Assembly (NCBI GenBank): GCA_003251535.1
Contig: QKFD01000122.1
Location: forward strand, 121,735 to 185,734
Source: Chromatiales bacterium
Lineage (GTDB): Bacteria > Pseudomonadota > Gammaproteobacteria > Thiohalomonadales > Thiohalomonadaceae
Direction of reading: 5' to 3'
DNA: 64,000 nt
Part shown: positions 27,503-36,997 of the stretch, piece by piece
Layout: each line of letters begins with the position of its first letter
Position numbering within the stretch: position 1 is the first letter of the stretch
Notes under the pieces: model-generated
Database searches by the model: none
What the model saw: the letters and a program-made list of their open reading frames with translations, nothing else
Told to the model about the DNA's origin: nothing
Program-made: the position numbers and the translations under genes

Positions 27503-27961
27503 ATGAGATGGAGCGTGGCTGTTGGGTTGGGGGTGCTGGTGCTCTTCTCCAGCGCGGTGGGTGCCGCCAACTTCTATAAATGGGTGGATGACAAAGGGGT
27601 GACCCACTACAGCGCAGAACCCCCGCCAACGGGGCGGGAGGGTCAGACCCTAGAGGTGGATCCCAACCACAACGTGACCCCGTTTGCCCCCGCCCCTGAC
27701 CTGGGCGAGGCGGCGCCCAGCCGGGCGCCGCAGAAGAGGGTGGTCATGTACTCGGCTGCTTGGTGCGGTGTCTGCAAGCGGGCACGGGCCTACTTCAAGG
27801 CGCAGAAGGTGAAGTTCACAGAGTTCGATGTGGAACAGAGCACCCAGGGGCGTAAGGCGTTTCAACGCCTCGGTGGCCGCGGTGTCCCACTTATCCTGAT
27901 TGGTGAGCAGCGCATGGTGGGTTTTGATCCAGCTCGTTTCGAGCAGATGCTGAAGAACTAG
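27503..27961 (+). CDS. Exported DUF4124-glutaredoxin fusion protein
   Basis: A 152-residue protein with a signal peptide (FSSAVGAANF). A DUF4124 domain follows (FYKWVDDKGVTHYSAEPP), then after a linker a glutaredoxin domain with MYSAAWCGVCKRARAYF (CGVC) and cis-proline GGRGVPLILIGEQRMVGFD. The active site faces the periplasm if the signal is cleaved, where a glutaredoxin could work only with a dedicated reductant such as DsbD. ATG 27503 follows GAGG at good spacing. Confidence 0.85.
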   Translation: MRWSVAVGLGVLVLFSSAVGAANFYKWVDDKGVTHYSAEPPPTGREGQTLEVDPNHNVTPFAPAPDLGEAAPSRAPQKRVVMYSAAWCGVCKRARAYFKAQKVKFTEFDVEQSTQGRKAFQRLGGRGVPLILIGEQRMVGFDPARFEQMLKN

Positions 27962-27972
27962 CGAGGTGGCAG

Positions 27973-28656
27973 GTGGCAGGTAATTTTGAGGTGGTGATGA
28001 ACGGGGTGTGTGTCCCTGGGCAGGAGCCGGCAACGGTGCGGGCTAACGTCGCTCGGCTGTTCAAAACCACCCCTGATAAGGTGGCGGCGCTCTTCTCCGG
28101 TCAGCTGGTGGTGATCAAGCGGGGCTTGGATGAGGCGACGGCCGTTAAGTATCAGGCGGCGCTGCGTCAGGCCGGGGCGATGGCGCAGGTACGCGAGGCG
28201 GCCCCTCAACCGTCACCGGCCGCTTCACTCCCCACCAGTGGTGATGGGACGATGACCATCGCCGAGCCAGGTGCCATTTTGGCCACACCGAGCGAGGTGG
28301 TGGCGCCGCAGTTTGATCTCAGCGCCTTCTCTGTGGCTGAGGTCGGCGCGGTGTTGGCGGAGCCAGAGGTGGTACCTGAGGTGACGTTCGATCTCTCGGG
28401 TATCGCAGTGGCCGAGGTGGGGGTGCTCCTCAAGGAGCCCGAGGAGGTCCCGGAGCCGGTGATTAGCCTGCCCCAAGTGGAGATCGCGGAGCCGGGGGCC
28501 ATCTTGGCGGAAGAGGAAGAGGTGGTGCCTTTAGTGGTGGACGTCAGTGCGTTCTCCATGGCGGAGCTGGGGGCGCAGCTGTCGGAGGAGTCAGCGGTAC
28601 CTGAACCGCAGATTGATATCAGCAAACTGGGTATCGCGGCGCCGGAAGAGCACTGA
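27973..28656 (+). CDS. 25-residue tandem repeat protein with N-terminal alpha/beta domain
   Basis: A 227-residue cytoplasmic protein. Residues 4-73 form a small alpha/beta domain (NFEVVMNGVCVPGQEP ... TVRANVARLF ... LFSGQLVVIKRGLDEATAVK ... AGAMAQV) also found in the gene at 30333. Residues 95-219 are five exact-length 25-residue repeats (starts T95, S120, A145, E170, S195) plus a partial sixth, with the consensus [IV]AExGAxLxEPExVPxxxxDLS. The repeats are acidic and proline-containing, so probably extended. GTG start 27973 follows gcgagg. The role is unknown. Confidence 0.8.
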   Translation: MAGNFEVVMNGVCVPGQEPATVRANVARLFKTTPDKVAALFSGQLVVIKRGLDEATAVKYQAALRQAGAMAQVREAAPQPSPAASLPTSGDGTMTIAEPGAILATPSEVVAPQFDLSAFSVAEVGAVLAEPEVVPEVTFDLSGIAVAEVGVLLKEPEEVPEPVISLPQVEIAEPGAILAEEEEVVPLVVDVSAFSMAELGAQLSEESAVPEPQIDISKLGIAAPEEH

Positions 28657-28667
28657 TGTAATGATAG

Positions 28668-28695
28668 GCCGCCCCTCATAAGAGAAAGGGGCGGC
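28668..28695. terminator. Hairpin after the repeat-protein gene
   Basis: Nine-base arms GCCGCCCCT / AGGGGCGGC, followed by an AT-rich stretch with aaaatttt. It lies between two converging genes and may end transcription from both sides. Confidence 0.55.
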
Positions 28696-28733
28696 GCTGA
28701 AATCTTAAAATTTTCTTAAATCTTAAAGATTTC

Positions 28734-29282
28734 TTACCACATCAGGTCATCGGGGACCTGATAGGCCGCATAGGGATCCTCTTCTGCCGTCTCGGCTCCG
28801 CCTTTGGGGACCGCCAAGATGACTGGGTAGTTAGGATCACGTTCGAGGATCTTCTCGCCGATGGCACCGGGGATCAGTTCATGCCGGCCATTGAGACGGG
28901 TAATGGCAAGGCGACCATTGGCCAGCTGTTGTTGAATGGCCTCAGTCACATAGAGTCGCTTTACCTTGCTACCTTCAACAAAGTTGAAGGTGATCTCCCC
29001 CTCGGTTTTCGTTAGGCGGTGGGTCTCGATGAGCTGGCGGATCTGGGCTGCAACGGCCTTCCGCTCCGCCTGCTCCTGCCGCTGCCGATTCAGCTCCCGG
29101 TCCCGGGCGACCTTCTCCGCCTCTAGTTGGGCCCACATGCGCCGCTCCTCATCCTGTTCCGGAGTGGGGGGGGCGGAGCGCTTCTGCTTGTTTTTCTGCC
29201 GTTCCTGCTGCGATACCTGCTTGGCGCGCTTCTCGTTGACGATGCCGAGCTTGAGCAGTTGGTCTTTCAGCGAGTTACCCAA
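28734..29282 (-). CDS. DUF2058 family protein (YaiL-like)
   Basis: A 182-residue basic protein with a charged helical N-terminus (SLKDQLLKLGIVNEKRAKQV) and a compact C-terminal domain (ITFNFVEGSKVKRLYVTE, LNGRHELIPGAIGEKI), the pattern of DUF2058/YaiL. YaiL is described as a nucleoprotein/polysome-associated factor; the exact function is not established. It is monocistronic. Confidence 0.88.
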   Translation of the reverse strand: MGNSLKDQLLKLGIVNEKRAKQVSQQERQKNKQKRSAPPTPEQDEERRMWAQLEAEKVARDRELNRQRQEQAERKAVAAQIRQLIETHRLTKTEGEITFNFVEGSKVKRLYVTEAIQQQLANGRLAITRLNGRHELIPGAIGEKILERDPNYPVILAVPKGGAETAEEDPYAAYQVPDDLMW

Positions 29283-29636
29283 AACATCTCTCCTGCGGTC
29301 TTGGCGTGCTTACACAGTTTAACCTGGAATCTTCCAGCCACTCCCCAGCCTCTGGCTGTTTGGCCTGCCTGCGCCCCCTTGGGGAGGGTTGCGGATGGCC
29401 GATTTGACTGTGGAATTCTGGCAAGTTTCCCCTCTTTGCCGGTGCCAGGGGATCCCCCTATGGCGCCTGTGGCATATCGATGAGCGATGTATGACCTCGC
29501 TCACACTGTCCTGGTTCGGGCGTAGCTTTTGCGGTTATTCTAAGTAGACTGTTTCACTCCAGACCGCCCGCGAACTGCCTGTCTGCCCTTAGCGAGAGGC
29601 GGTCGGAGGATGAAATAAAGAATAAGGGGCGAAGCA
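29283..29636. other. 354-bp divergent intergenic region
   Basis: Between a minus-strand and a plus-strand gene. A seven-base dyad, GACCGCC at 29562-29568 and GGCGGTC at 29598-29604, lies just before the response regulator and could form a leader hairpin. I see no confident promoter or RNA gene. Confidence 0.4.
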
Positions 29637-30176
29637 ATGTTTAAGCTGTTTGGATTGAATCGGTTATTCGAGCGCGGCGGGGATGAAGGTGATGCCGACG
29701 CCAAACCCAGGGAGCCGGTCCCCTCCCGCCCTCGCCTGAAACCCAATCCTGGTACTACCATCCTCATCATCGACGACTCCAAGACCACCCAGGTGGTGTT
29801 GGCGCGAATGCTCAACGCGCAGGGCTACCAGACGGTGGCGGCCTATGACGGTGAGAGTGGGTTGGAGCTGGCGCGTGAGCATCGGCCGGCGGCTATCTTT
29901 ATGGATGTGGTCATGCCGGGGATCACCGGCTTTCAAGCCACCCGTAATCTTCGTAAGGATCCCGATCCCCACCTGGCCCACACGCCGGTCATTATCATGA
30001 GCGGTAATCAGCAGGCTACAGAGCAGTTTTTCAGCGTCAAGATCGGTGCCAACGAATTCATGCTCAAACCGTTCGCGGAAGATGACGTCTTCAGCCGTCT
30101 GGAGCGGTTGCTTTACCCCAGTGCCCATAACGATAGCGATCAAGAGGAGAGCTCTACCCCTATCGGCGCGTCGTGA
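29637..30176 (+). CDS. CheY/PilG-like response regulator
   Basis: A 179-residue protein. An unusual N-terminal extension of about 40 residues (FKLFGLNRLFERGG...) precedes a receiver domain with ILIIDDSKTTQ, phosphoacceptor aspartate in IFMDVVMPG and conserved lysine in FMLKPFAED. No output domain follows, so it should signal by protein contact, as PilG/PilH do in twitching motility. The partner kinase is not in this window. Confidence 0.88.
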   Translation: MFKLFGLNRLFERGGDEGDADAKPREPVPSRPRLKPNPGTTILIIDDSKTTQVVLARMLNAQGYQTVAAYDGESGLELAREHRPAAIFMDVVMPGITGFQATRNLRKDPDPHLAHTPVIIMSGNQQATEQFFSVKIGANEFMLKPFAEDDVFSRLERLLYPSAHNDSDQEESSTPIGAS

Positions 30177-30332
30177 GTAGGCAGTGAAGCCCCACTCCGC
30201 TGGGTTGGGTATGGGGTGGTGGGCGAGGATGGGGCCGTGGCAAGAGGGTGTAGGTTCTGCGTAGCCGGTCACGGAATGCGCGTGTTGTCGGGCGCATTCT
30301 CTAACCAAACTCTCTTAGCCGGAGTCCCGTCC

Positions 30333-30680
30333 GTGAGCGAAAAAAGATTTCAGGTCAGGTTTACCGGGTGCCTCAAGCCGGGCTTGAGTCGGCAGACCGT
30401 GCTGAGCAATTTGGTGCTGGAGACCGGCCTGCCAGAAGAGCGGCTAGACAACCTCTTTGCTCGCGGGGAATCCCTGGTTAAGCGTTGCGAGACGGCGACC
30501 GAAGCGCAGCGCATTGCCGATAAGTTTACCCGGGCAGGTGCCACCTGCTTGGTGGTGGACACCCAGGCAACGGGGGACTCAACCACCGGCAAGAGCATGT
30601 TCAGCAGCCTGCTGCGCGCCATCACCCCCGGCGGCCGTAAGGGGGATGAGGCCAGCTCCTCCACCTCCCGAGCGCGGTAA
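30333..30680 (+). CDS. Small protein sharing the N-terminal domain of the 27973 repeat protein
   Basis: A 115-residue protein starting with GTG 30333 (GGAG eight bases upstream). Residues about 4-76 match the N-terminal domain of the repeat protein at 27973: FQVRFTGCLKPGLSRQTV, the LF-x-RGESLVKR segment and FTRAGATCLVV align with PGQEPATV, LFSGQLVVIKR and AGAMAQV. The tail is low complexity (GRKGDEASSSTSRAR). The domain is a paralogous alpha/beta unit of unknown function. Confidence 0.7.
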   Translation: MSEKRFQVRFTGCLKPGLSRQTVLSNLVLETGLPEERLDNLFARGESLVKRCETATEAQRIADKFTRAGATCLVVDTQATGDSTTGKSMFSSLLRAITPGGRKGDEASSSTSRAR

Positions 30681-30707
30681 ACCCACCCCCCCCAAGGGGG
30701 TTCCCAT

Positions 30708-30744
30708 ACAACGCCCCAGGGGGCTTAGCCCCCTGGGGCGTTGT
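30708..30744. terminator. Strong bidirectional terminator
   Basis: A 17-base palindromic arm pair (ACAACGCCCCAGGGGGC / GCCCCCTGGGGCGTTGT) around a TTA loop, with a short T-rich stretch on the plus side. It lies between the converging 30333 gene and metH. Confidence 0.75.
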
Positions 30745-30822
30745 TCATTTTGGCCGCCCCCAATGTTCTTCAGCCGGGGATTGGCATGGCTGGATAGGGT
30801 GGGCGCTGGTCGGCACCGCCCT

Positions 30823-33800
30823 TTACTCCGCTGGGGTGTAGCCTAGGTTGGGCGCCAACCAGCGCTCTGCCTCTGTGACTTCCAGCCCTTTGCGGGCGGC
30901 ATACTCCTCCACCTGATCGCGGTCGATACGGCCTACAGCGAAGTAGCGGGCCTGGGGGTGGCTAAAGTACCAGCCACAGACCGACGCTGCTGGGTGCATT
31001 GCCTTCGCCTCGGTCAACCAGACGCCGGTGTGGCGCTCAACCTCCAGGAGCTGCCATAACAGGTCCTTCTCCGTGTGATCAGGGCAGGCCGGATAACCGG
31101 CGGCAGGGCGGATCCCTTGATACTCTTCCGCCACCAGCCGGGCCACCGTCTCGGCCTCGGGTTGCGGCTGCCACTCACCCTCTTCGTAGCCCCAATCCCG
31201 TCGCCGTACGCGGGCGTGCAGCAGTTCGGCAAAGGCCTCCGCTAACCTATCTGCCAGCGCTTTAAGCATGATGGCGCTGTAGTCATCGTGCTGCTGTTCA
31301 AAGTGCTGGAGGTGGGGCTCAATACCCAGCCCAGCGGTGACGACGAAGCCACCGAGGTAGTCCACCACCCCAGCCTCCCGTGGTGCGATGAAGTCGCTCA
31401 GGCAGAGCTGGGCCTGGCCTGCTGGCTGCGCCTTCTGTTGGCGCAGGTGGTGGAGGGTGGTGAGGAGGGTGGCGCGCTTCTCGTCGCCATAGAGCTGGAT
31501 GTCATCTCCCTCACTGTTGGCCGGGAATAGCCCGAAGACGGCGCGGGCGGTGAGCCAGCGCTCGGTAATGATCTGCTCCAGCATTGCCTGGGCATCGGCA
31601 AACAGCTTGCGCGCCTCCTCCCCCTTTTGGGCATCGTCGAAGATCTGGGGGTAGCGACCACGCAGCTCCCAGGTATGGAAAAATGGCGTCCAATCGATGT
31701 AGGGCACCAGCTGTTCAATGGGGAGCTGATCGATCACCTGTACGCCCAGGCGCTGCGGTACCGTTGGGCTGTAGTGGGCCCAGTCGATGGCCGCTTTCTG
31801 TCCCCTGGCCTGGGCGAGTGGGATGAGCGGCGTCGCACCGTGGCGTGCCGCATAGCTGCTGCGTACCTCCTGATATTCGGTACGTAGCTGCTCGATAAAG
31901 GCCGTGCGGGTGTTGTTGGAGATAAGGTTCTGGGCCACCCCTACCGCGCGGCTGGCATCCTTCACCCACACCACTGGGGCGTCGTAGTTGGGCTCGATCT
32001 TGACCGCCGTATGGGCCTTGGAGGTGGTGGCGCCACCGATCAGCAGCGGCTGCTTGAAGCCGAGCCGTTGCAGCTCCTTGGCGACGTGGGCCATCTCCTC
32101 CAACGATGGGGTAATGAGTCCGGAGAGGCCGATAATATCGGCCTCTTGGCGCTTCGCCTCCTCCAGAATGGTGGCGGTAGGGACCATCACCCCGAGATCA
32201 ATCACCTCGAAGTTATTGCACTGGAGCACCACCCCGACGATGTTCTTGCCGATGTCATGCACATCGCCTTTCACCGTGGCCAAGAGGATGCGGCCGGCGG
32301 CGCGGCGGCCCGACTGTTTCTGGGCCTCGATGAAGGGGATGAGATAGGCCACCGCCCGCTTCATCACCCGTGCCGACTTCACCACCTGGGGCAGGAACAT
32401 CTTGCCCTCACCAAACAGGTCGCCCACCACATTCATGCCCGCCATCAGCGGACCCTCGATCACCTGCACCGGATCGCCCAGCTCTATCCGCGCCTGCTCG
32501 GTATCCGCCTCGATGTGGGTGTCGATCCCTTTGACCATGGCGTGTTCGATGCGTTTAGCCACCGGCAGCTCACGCCAGCCATCGCTCTGCCGCTCCGCCG
32601 TAGCGCCGCTGCCAGTTTTAAACTCCGGGGCCACCTCCACCAGCCGCTCCGTGGCGTCTGGGCGGCGGTTGAGTACCACATCCTCTACCCGTTCCCGGAG
32701 GGCTTCCGGTAGCTCGTCATAGACCGCCAGCTGTCCGGCATTGACGATGCCCATGGTCATGCCGGCGCGGATGGCGTGGTAGAGGAAGACGGCGTGGATC
32801 GCCTCCCGCACTGGATTATTACCGCGGAACGAGAAGGAGACGTTGGAGACGCCACCGGAGATCCCGGCATGGGGCAGGTGGTGGCGGATCCAGCGGGTCG
32901 CCTCGATAAAATCGACCGCGTAGTTGTCGTGGGTCTCGATGCCGGTGGCGACGGCAAAGATGTTGGGATCGAAGATGATATCTTCCGCCGGGAAGCCCAC
33001 CTCCTCCACCAAGACCTGGTAGGAGCGTTGGCAGATCTCGATCTTGCGCTGGAAGGTGTCGGCCTGACCCTGTTCATCAAACGCCATCACGATCACCGCA
33101 GCACCATAGCGGCGCAGCAACTTGGCGTGGTGGATGAACGGCTCCTTGCCCTCTTTGAGAGAGATGGAGTTGACGATCCCTTTGCCCTGGGTGCATTTCA
33201 GCCCCGCCTCGATGATCTCCCACTTGGAGGAGTCGATCATCACCGGCACGCGGGCGATATCAGGCTCAGCGGCCAGCAGATTGAGGAAGGTGACCATCGC
33301 CGCCTTCCCATCCAGCATCGCCTCATCCATGTTGATGTCGATCACCTGGGCGCCGTTCTCTACCTGCTCACGGCAGACCGCCAGCGCCTCAACAAAATTG
33401 CCCTCTAGCACCAACCGCTTGAACTTGGCCGAGCCGGCTACGTTGGCCCGCTCGCCCACATTCACAAAGAGTGATTCAGGGGTGATATTGAGCGGCTCCA
33501 GGCCGGCCAGACGGCAGGCCGGCTGGAGGTTGGGTCGGGGGCGCGGTGGCAGTGGGGTGATCGCCTCTACCATGGCGCGGATGTGGGCCTCGCCGGTGCC
33601 ACAGCAGCCGCCGATGATGTTGAGAAAACCGGCCTCGGCCCATTCGGCCAACTCCCGCGCCATCGCCTCCGGGGTCTCATCGTAGCCGCCAAAGGCGTTG
33701 GGTAGACCAGCGTTGGGATGGGCGGAGATGTAGCACTCGGCGATATTGGATAGCTCCTCCACATACTGCCGCAGCTCGCCGGCACCCAGGGCGCAGTTGA

Positions 33801-34548
33801 GACCGATGGCGAGGGGGCGGGCGTGGCGCAGTGAGTTGTAGAAGGCCGCCACGGTTTGGCCGGTGAGGGTGCGGCCGGAGGCATCGGTGATGGTGCCGGA
33901 GATCATCACCGGCAGCCGGATCCCGCGCTCATCGAAGAGCACCTCCAGGGCGAAGATGGCCGCCTTGGCATTCAGGGTGTCGAAGATCGTCTCGATCAGA
34001 ATGGCGTCGGCACCGCCATCGATGAGGCCACTGGCGGCCTCGACATAGGCGCTCACGAGGTCATCGAAGGTGATGGCGCGGAAGCCCGGATTATTGACAT
34101 CGGGCGAGATGGAGGTGGTGCGATCCGTTGGGCCAAGCACCCCGGCGACGAAGCAGGTCCGCCCCGCGGTGGCGCGCTCCTGCTCATCACACGCCTCCCG
34201 CGCCAGCTGGGCCGAGGCGCGGTTGATCTCGTAGACGTAGGCCTCCAAGCCGTAGTTTTTCATCGCCACGCGGGTGGCGTTGAAGGAGTTGGTTTCGACG
34301 ATATCGGCCCCTGCCGCCAGATAGCGGCGGTGGATCTCCCGCACGACATCGGGGCGGGTAAGGCAGAGTAGGTCGTTGGCCCCCTTCAAGTCCTTGGGCC
34401 AGGTCTGGAACTGCTCGCCGCGATAGTCCTGTTCGGTGAGTTCAAAGGATTGGATCTGGGTACCGGTAGCGCCATCCAGAAAAAGGATGCGCTGAGGTAA
34501 CAGAGAGGCGAGCAGCTGACCGCGCTCGTTGGTGTATGCCGCTTCCAT
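30823..34548 (-). CDS. metH: Cobalamin-dependent methionine synthase
   Basis: A 1241-residue, full-length modular enzyme. The homocysteine-binding module carries the zinc-ligand [11 protein letters not shown] (about residue 315), followed by the pterin-binding module, the cobalamin module with [10 protein letters not shown] (B12-ligating histidine near 762), and the activation (AdoMet) domain. It methylates homocysteine using methyl-tetrahydrofolate. ATG 34548 ([11 protein letters not shown]) is preferred over the longer open frame. No cobalamin riboswitch is visible in the short upstream gap. Confidence 0.97.
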   Translation of the reverse strand: MEAAYTNERGQLLASLLPQRILFLDGATGTQIQSFELTEQDYRGEQFQTWPKDLKGANDLLCLTRPDVVREIHRRYLAAGADIVETNSFNATRVAMKNYGLEAYVYEINRASAQLAREACDEQERATAGRTCFVAGVLGPTDRTTSISPDVNNPGFRAITFDDLVSAYVEAASGLIDGGADAILIETIFDTLNAKAAIFALEVLFDERGIRLPVMISGTITDASGRTLTGQTVAAFYNSLRHARPLAIGLNCALGAGELRQYVEELSNIAECYISAHPNAGLPNAFGGYDETPEAMARELAEWAEAGFLNIIGGCCGTGEAHIRAMVEAITPLPPRPRPNLQPACRLAGLEPLNITPESLFVNVGERANVAGSAKFKRLVLEGNFVEALAVCREQVENGAQVIDINMDEAMLDGKAAMVTFLNLLAAEPDIARVPVMIDSSKWEIIEAGLKCTQGKGIVNSISLKEGKEPFIHHAKLLRRYGAAVIVMAFDEQGQADTFQRKIEICQRSYQVLVEEVGFPAEDIIFDPNIFAVATGIETHDNYAVDFIEATRWIRHHLPHAGISGGVSNVSFSFRGNNPVREAIHAVFLYHAIRAGMTMGIVNAGQLAVYDELPEALRERVEDVVLNRRPDATERLVEVAPEFKTGSGATAERQSDGWRELPVAKRIEHAMVKGIDTHIEADTEQARIELGDPVQVIEGPLMAGMNVVGDLFGEGKMFLPQVVKSARVMKRAVAYLIPFIEAQKQSGRRAAGRILLATVKGDVHDIGKNIVGVVLQCNNFEVIDLGVMVPTATILEEAKRQEADIIGLSGLITPSLEEMAHVAKELQRLGFKQPLLIGGATTSKAHTAVKIEPNYDAPVVWVKDASRAVGVAQNLISNNTRTAFIEQLRTEYQEVRSSYAARHGATPLIPLAQARGQKAAIDWAHYSPTVPQRLGVQVIDQLPIEQLVPYIDWTPFFHTWELRGRYPQIFDDAQKGEEARKLFADAQAMLEQIITERWLTARAVFGLFPANSEGDDIQLYGDEKRATLLTTLHHLRQQKAQPAGQAQLCLSDFIAPREAGVVDYLGGFVVTAGLGIEPHLQHFEQQHDDYSAIMLKALADRLAEAFAELLHARVRRRDWGYEEGEWQPQPEAETVARLVAEEYQGIRPAAGYPACPDHTEKDLLWQLLEVERHTGVWLTEAKAMHPAASVCGWYFSHPQARYFAVGRIDRDQVEEYAARKGLEVTEAERWLAPNLGYTPAE

Positions 34549-34625
34549 GGTGATGGGGCCGAGGTTGGTAAAAATGGCGTGAATTCTAGCACGCCGATCT
34601 ATTTCCTCTCGGTGTTTGCCCAGGA

Positions 34626-35333
34626 TCAGCGCTGGCGCGGTCGTCGCGCCGGTGCCCATAGTGGCACCTCGCGCCGTTTGAATAGCGGTATCAGCACCAC
34701 CCCTGCGAGGAAGCCGCCGATGTGGGCCAGCCAGGCCACACCGCCACCAGCGCCCTCACTCAGGAGGGAGCTGCCCACCTGGATTGCGAACCAGACCCCA
34801 AGTACCACCATCGCTGGGAGATAGGGGGTGTAGATGAAGAGGCCTATGGGGATGGCGACGAGTACCCGGGCCCTGGGGTGGAGGAGAAGGTAGGCCCCCA
34901 ACACCCCGGCGATGGCGCCACTGGCGCCAATCATGGGCACAGTGGAGTTGGGATCGGGCACCATCTGGGCGATAGCGGCTACGACCCCGGTTAGTAGGTA
35001 GAACAGCACGAAACGGCCATGACCCATCGCCTCTTCAACGTTGTTACCAAAGACCCAGAGGTAGAGCATATTGCCGAGCAGGTGGAGCCAGCCGCCGTGG
35101 AGGAACATCGCGCTGAAGAGGGTGACCACCGGCGGTACGCGATAGAGTTCCGGCGCCAGCTCGGCACTGCCTGCGAGGGTGGCCGGGATCATCCCTAGAC
35201 TGAAGGTGATCACCTCCTGCTGGGTGGTGTCGTGGCTGATCTGCCAGAGAAAGACGAGGCTACAGGCGGCGATCAGGATCAGCGTAACGATGGGGGGGCA
35301 TTCGGTCGGATTGTCGTCATAGAGGGGGATCAT
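34626..35333 (-). CDS. Rhomboid family intramembrane serine protease
   Basis: A 235-residue, six- or seven-TM protein. The catalytic serine is S138 in GASGAIAG, the catalytic histidine H204 in [11 protein letters not shown], and H84/N88 in the HxxxN of the TM2 region complete the rhomboid signature. It cleaves membrane proteins within the bilayer; substrates are unknown. It is immediately downstream of the dsrA terminator and upstream of metH, probably transcribed independently. Confidence 0.95.
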   Translation of the reverse strand: MIPLYDDNPTECPPIVTLILIAACSLVFLWQISHDTTQQEVITFSLGMIPATLAGSAELAPELYRVPPVVTLFSAMFLHGGWLHLLGNMLYLWVFGNNVEEAMGHGRFVLFYLLTGVVAAIAQMVPDPNSTVPMIGASGAIAGVLGAYLLLHPRARVLVAIPIGLFIYTPYLPAMVVLGVWFAIQVGSSLLSEGAGGGVAWLAHIGGFLAGVVLIPLFKRREVPLWAPARRPRQR

Positions 35334-35408
35334 GGCGGGATTTTAGCCGCAATTGGTCGCTGCTGGTGGAGTGAACTACCGGCACATGATCTTGCCCGGC
35401 CGTGGGGC

Positions 35409-35435
35409 AAAAAAAGGGGGCGCATTAGCGCCCCC
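35409..35435 (-). terminator. Rho-independent terminator of dsrA
   Basis: On the minus strand: GGGGGCGC-taat-GCGCCCCC followed by seven T residues. It sits 31 bp past the dsrA stop and would end the transcript before the rhomboid gene, so dsrA appears monocistronic. Confidence 0.9.
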
Positions 35436-35465
35436 GGGTTCCCACCGCCCACTAACTCTTCGCCA

Positions 35466-36722
35466 TTAGCCCGCTTGGCGTTCGTTCCACTTCTGCGCCT
35501 CGCTATCCCAATCGTCGGTGCGGACGTAGGGGTTCATGCGCGGGCTAGAGATCATGTTGGGATCTATTTCGATACCGATACCTTCAAGGAAGTTCATCAG
35601 GCCGATGCGCTCGATCATCTCGCCAGTGCGCTCATGCTCCAGGGCGTTTTCGGCAAAGAAGTCGATGGTGTTCTGGGCCAGCTCCTCCAACTGTTCAAAA
35701 TCTTCGTCGCTATCGAGCTTCATGAAGGGGACGATGACGGTCCCCATCAGGTCACCGATCTTGAGGGTGCGTTTGCCCCCCATCAGGATGGTGACACCGT
35801 GGTCATCCCCCGGGGAGAGCGCCCTGGTCATGACGTTGATGCAGTGCATACAGCGCACGCAGTTCTTGTTGTCCACCGCCAGGGTGTCGTCGTCGTTGAG
35901 CGACAGCGCCCCGGTAGGGCAGCGGGTGATGACGTTATCAATGACATATTTGCGGCCTCTACCGGCCACAAAGTTCTTCACCTCGGCCTGGTCCACCTTC
36001 ATGTCGTCGCGCCAGGTGCCAATGACGGCCATATCGGCCCGCTGGACCGAGTTCATGCAATCATTGGGACAGCCGGAGACCTTGAACTTGAACTTGTAGG
36101 GCAGTGCCGGACGGTGCATGTCGTCCAGGAACTTGTTTACCAAGGTGCGGTGGATACGCTGCTCGTTGGCGCAGGAGTGCTCGCAGCGGGCCGCACCGAC
36201 ACAGGACATGCCAGTACGCACGGCCGGGCCTGCGCCGCCGAGGTCGAAACCCATCTCGTTTAGCTCATCGAAGGCCGGTTGCACGTTCTCGGTGGAGCAG
36301 CCCTGGAACATGATGTCGCCAGACTGGCCGTGAAAGGCGATGAGGCCCGAGCCATACTTCTCCCAAACATCGCACATCTTGCGCAGGGTCGCGGTGTCAT
36401 AGTGCATCCCGGCGGGTGGTTGGATGCGCAGGGTGTGGAACTCGGCCGCCTCGGGGAACTTCGGCTTCTTGTTCTCGTCAAGGAGTTCGGTAAAGCGGGG
36501 AATGACGCCGCCGCCATAGCCCACTACGCCGACGGTGCCCCCCTTCCAGTAGCCCTTGCGGGTCTCATAGGAGGTCTCCAGCTGGCCCAGTAGGTCCTTC
36601 ATCATGTCGGCGTAGGGCTTGCCCTCGTCATTGGCAAGGCGCTTCAGGCCGGTGACGAAGCTCGGCCAGGGGCCACTCTCCAGCTGATCGAGCATTGGGG
36701 TGTTGTGCATCTTGGTCGCCAT
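35466..36722 (-). CDS. dsrA: Dissimilatory sulfite reductase alpha subunit, solitary copy
   Basis: A 418-residue DsrA. GPWPSFVTGLKRL, GYWKGGTVGVVGYGGGV and the siroheme/4Fe-4S ligand sets CVGAARC (C174/C180) and CPNDC (C218/C222) are intact, as are the inserted ferredoxin cysteines (RCPTGAL and CVRCMHC). In sulfur oxidisers reverse-type DsrAB oxidises intracellular sulfur to sulfite. ATG 36722 has GGGAGA eight bases upstream. The partner dsrB and the usual dsrEFHCMKLJOPN genes are absent on both sides, and a terminator follows directly, which is abnormal for this operon. Confidence 0.94.
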   Translation of the reverse strand: MATKMHNTPMLDQLESGPWPSFVTGLKRLANDEGKPYADMMKDLLGQLETSYETRKGYWKGGTVGVVGYGGGVIPRFTELLDENKKPKFPEAAEFHTLRIQPPAGMHYDTATLRKMCDVWEKYGSGLIAFHGQSGDIMFQGCSTENVQPAFDELNEMGFDLGGAGPAVRTGMSCVGAARCEHSCANEQRIHRTLVNKFLDDMHRPALPYKFKFKVSGCPNDCMNSVQRADMAVIGTWRDDMKVDQAEVKNFVAGRGRKYVIDNVITRCPTGALSLNDDDTLAVDNKNCVRCMHCINVMTRALSPGDDHGVTILMGGKRTLKIGDLMGTVIVPFMKLDSDEDFEQLEELAQNTIDFFAENALEHERTGEMIERIGLMNFLEGIGIEIDPNMISSPRMNPYVRTDDWDSEAQKWNERQAG

Positions 36723-36826
36723 TCTCAAAGTCTCCCGTCTTTACCGCAGTGTCTTGATCGAGGGGGATCGCCGGAGACGCTGCTCCAGGCATCAGTGGGC
36801 GGATCTATCCGCGGGTCTTAGATTCG

Positions 36827-36841
36827 CTCTACTTAGTAGAG
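36827..36841. promoter_or_regulatory. Perfect palindrome upstream of dsrA
   Basis: CTCTACT-t-AGTAGAG, with seven-base arms, about 105 bp upstream of the dsrA start in the divergent region shared with the RatA-like gene. It could be an operator; no known consensus is matched. Confidence 0.4.
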
Positions 36842-36997
36842 TAGTTTGGTGGGTTATTGGCTGCAAGCGCTCCTCCCCCTCCCGTTTGGGATAGGCGGCG
36901 CGACCAAAAGAGAGGTTGTCCTAGGGGCGGTCACGACCGGCATAGTGCCTGCCGTAGGCAGGCAGCGGGCGGCCGAGTCAAAGGGGGTGGAGAGGGC

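Noticed and set aside
34549..34625. Cobalamin riboswitch or SAH riboswitch upstream of metH
   Set aside because: Fewer than 80 bases separate metH from the rhomboid stop and no conserved box is present.
35232..36263. A 343-codon open frame opposite dsrA
   Set aside because: Antisense to the intact dsrA; no protein features.
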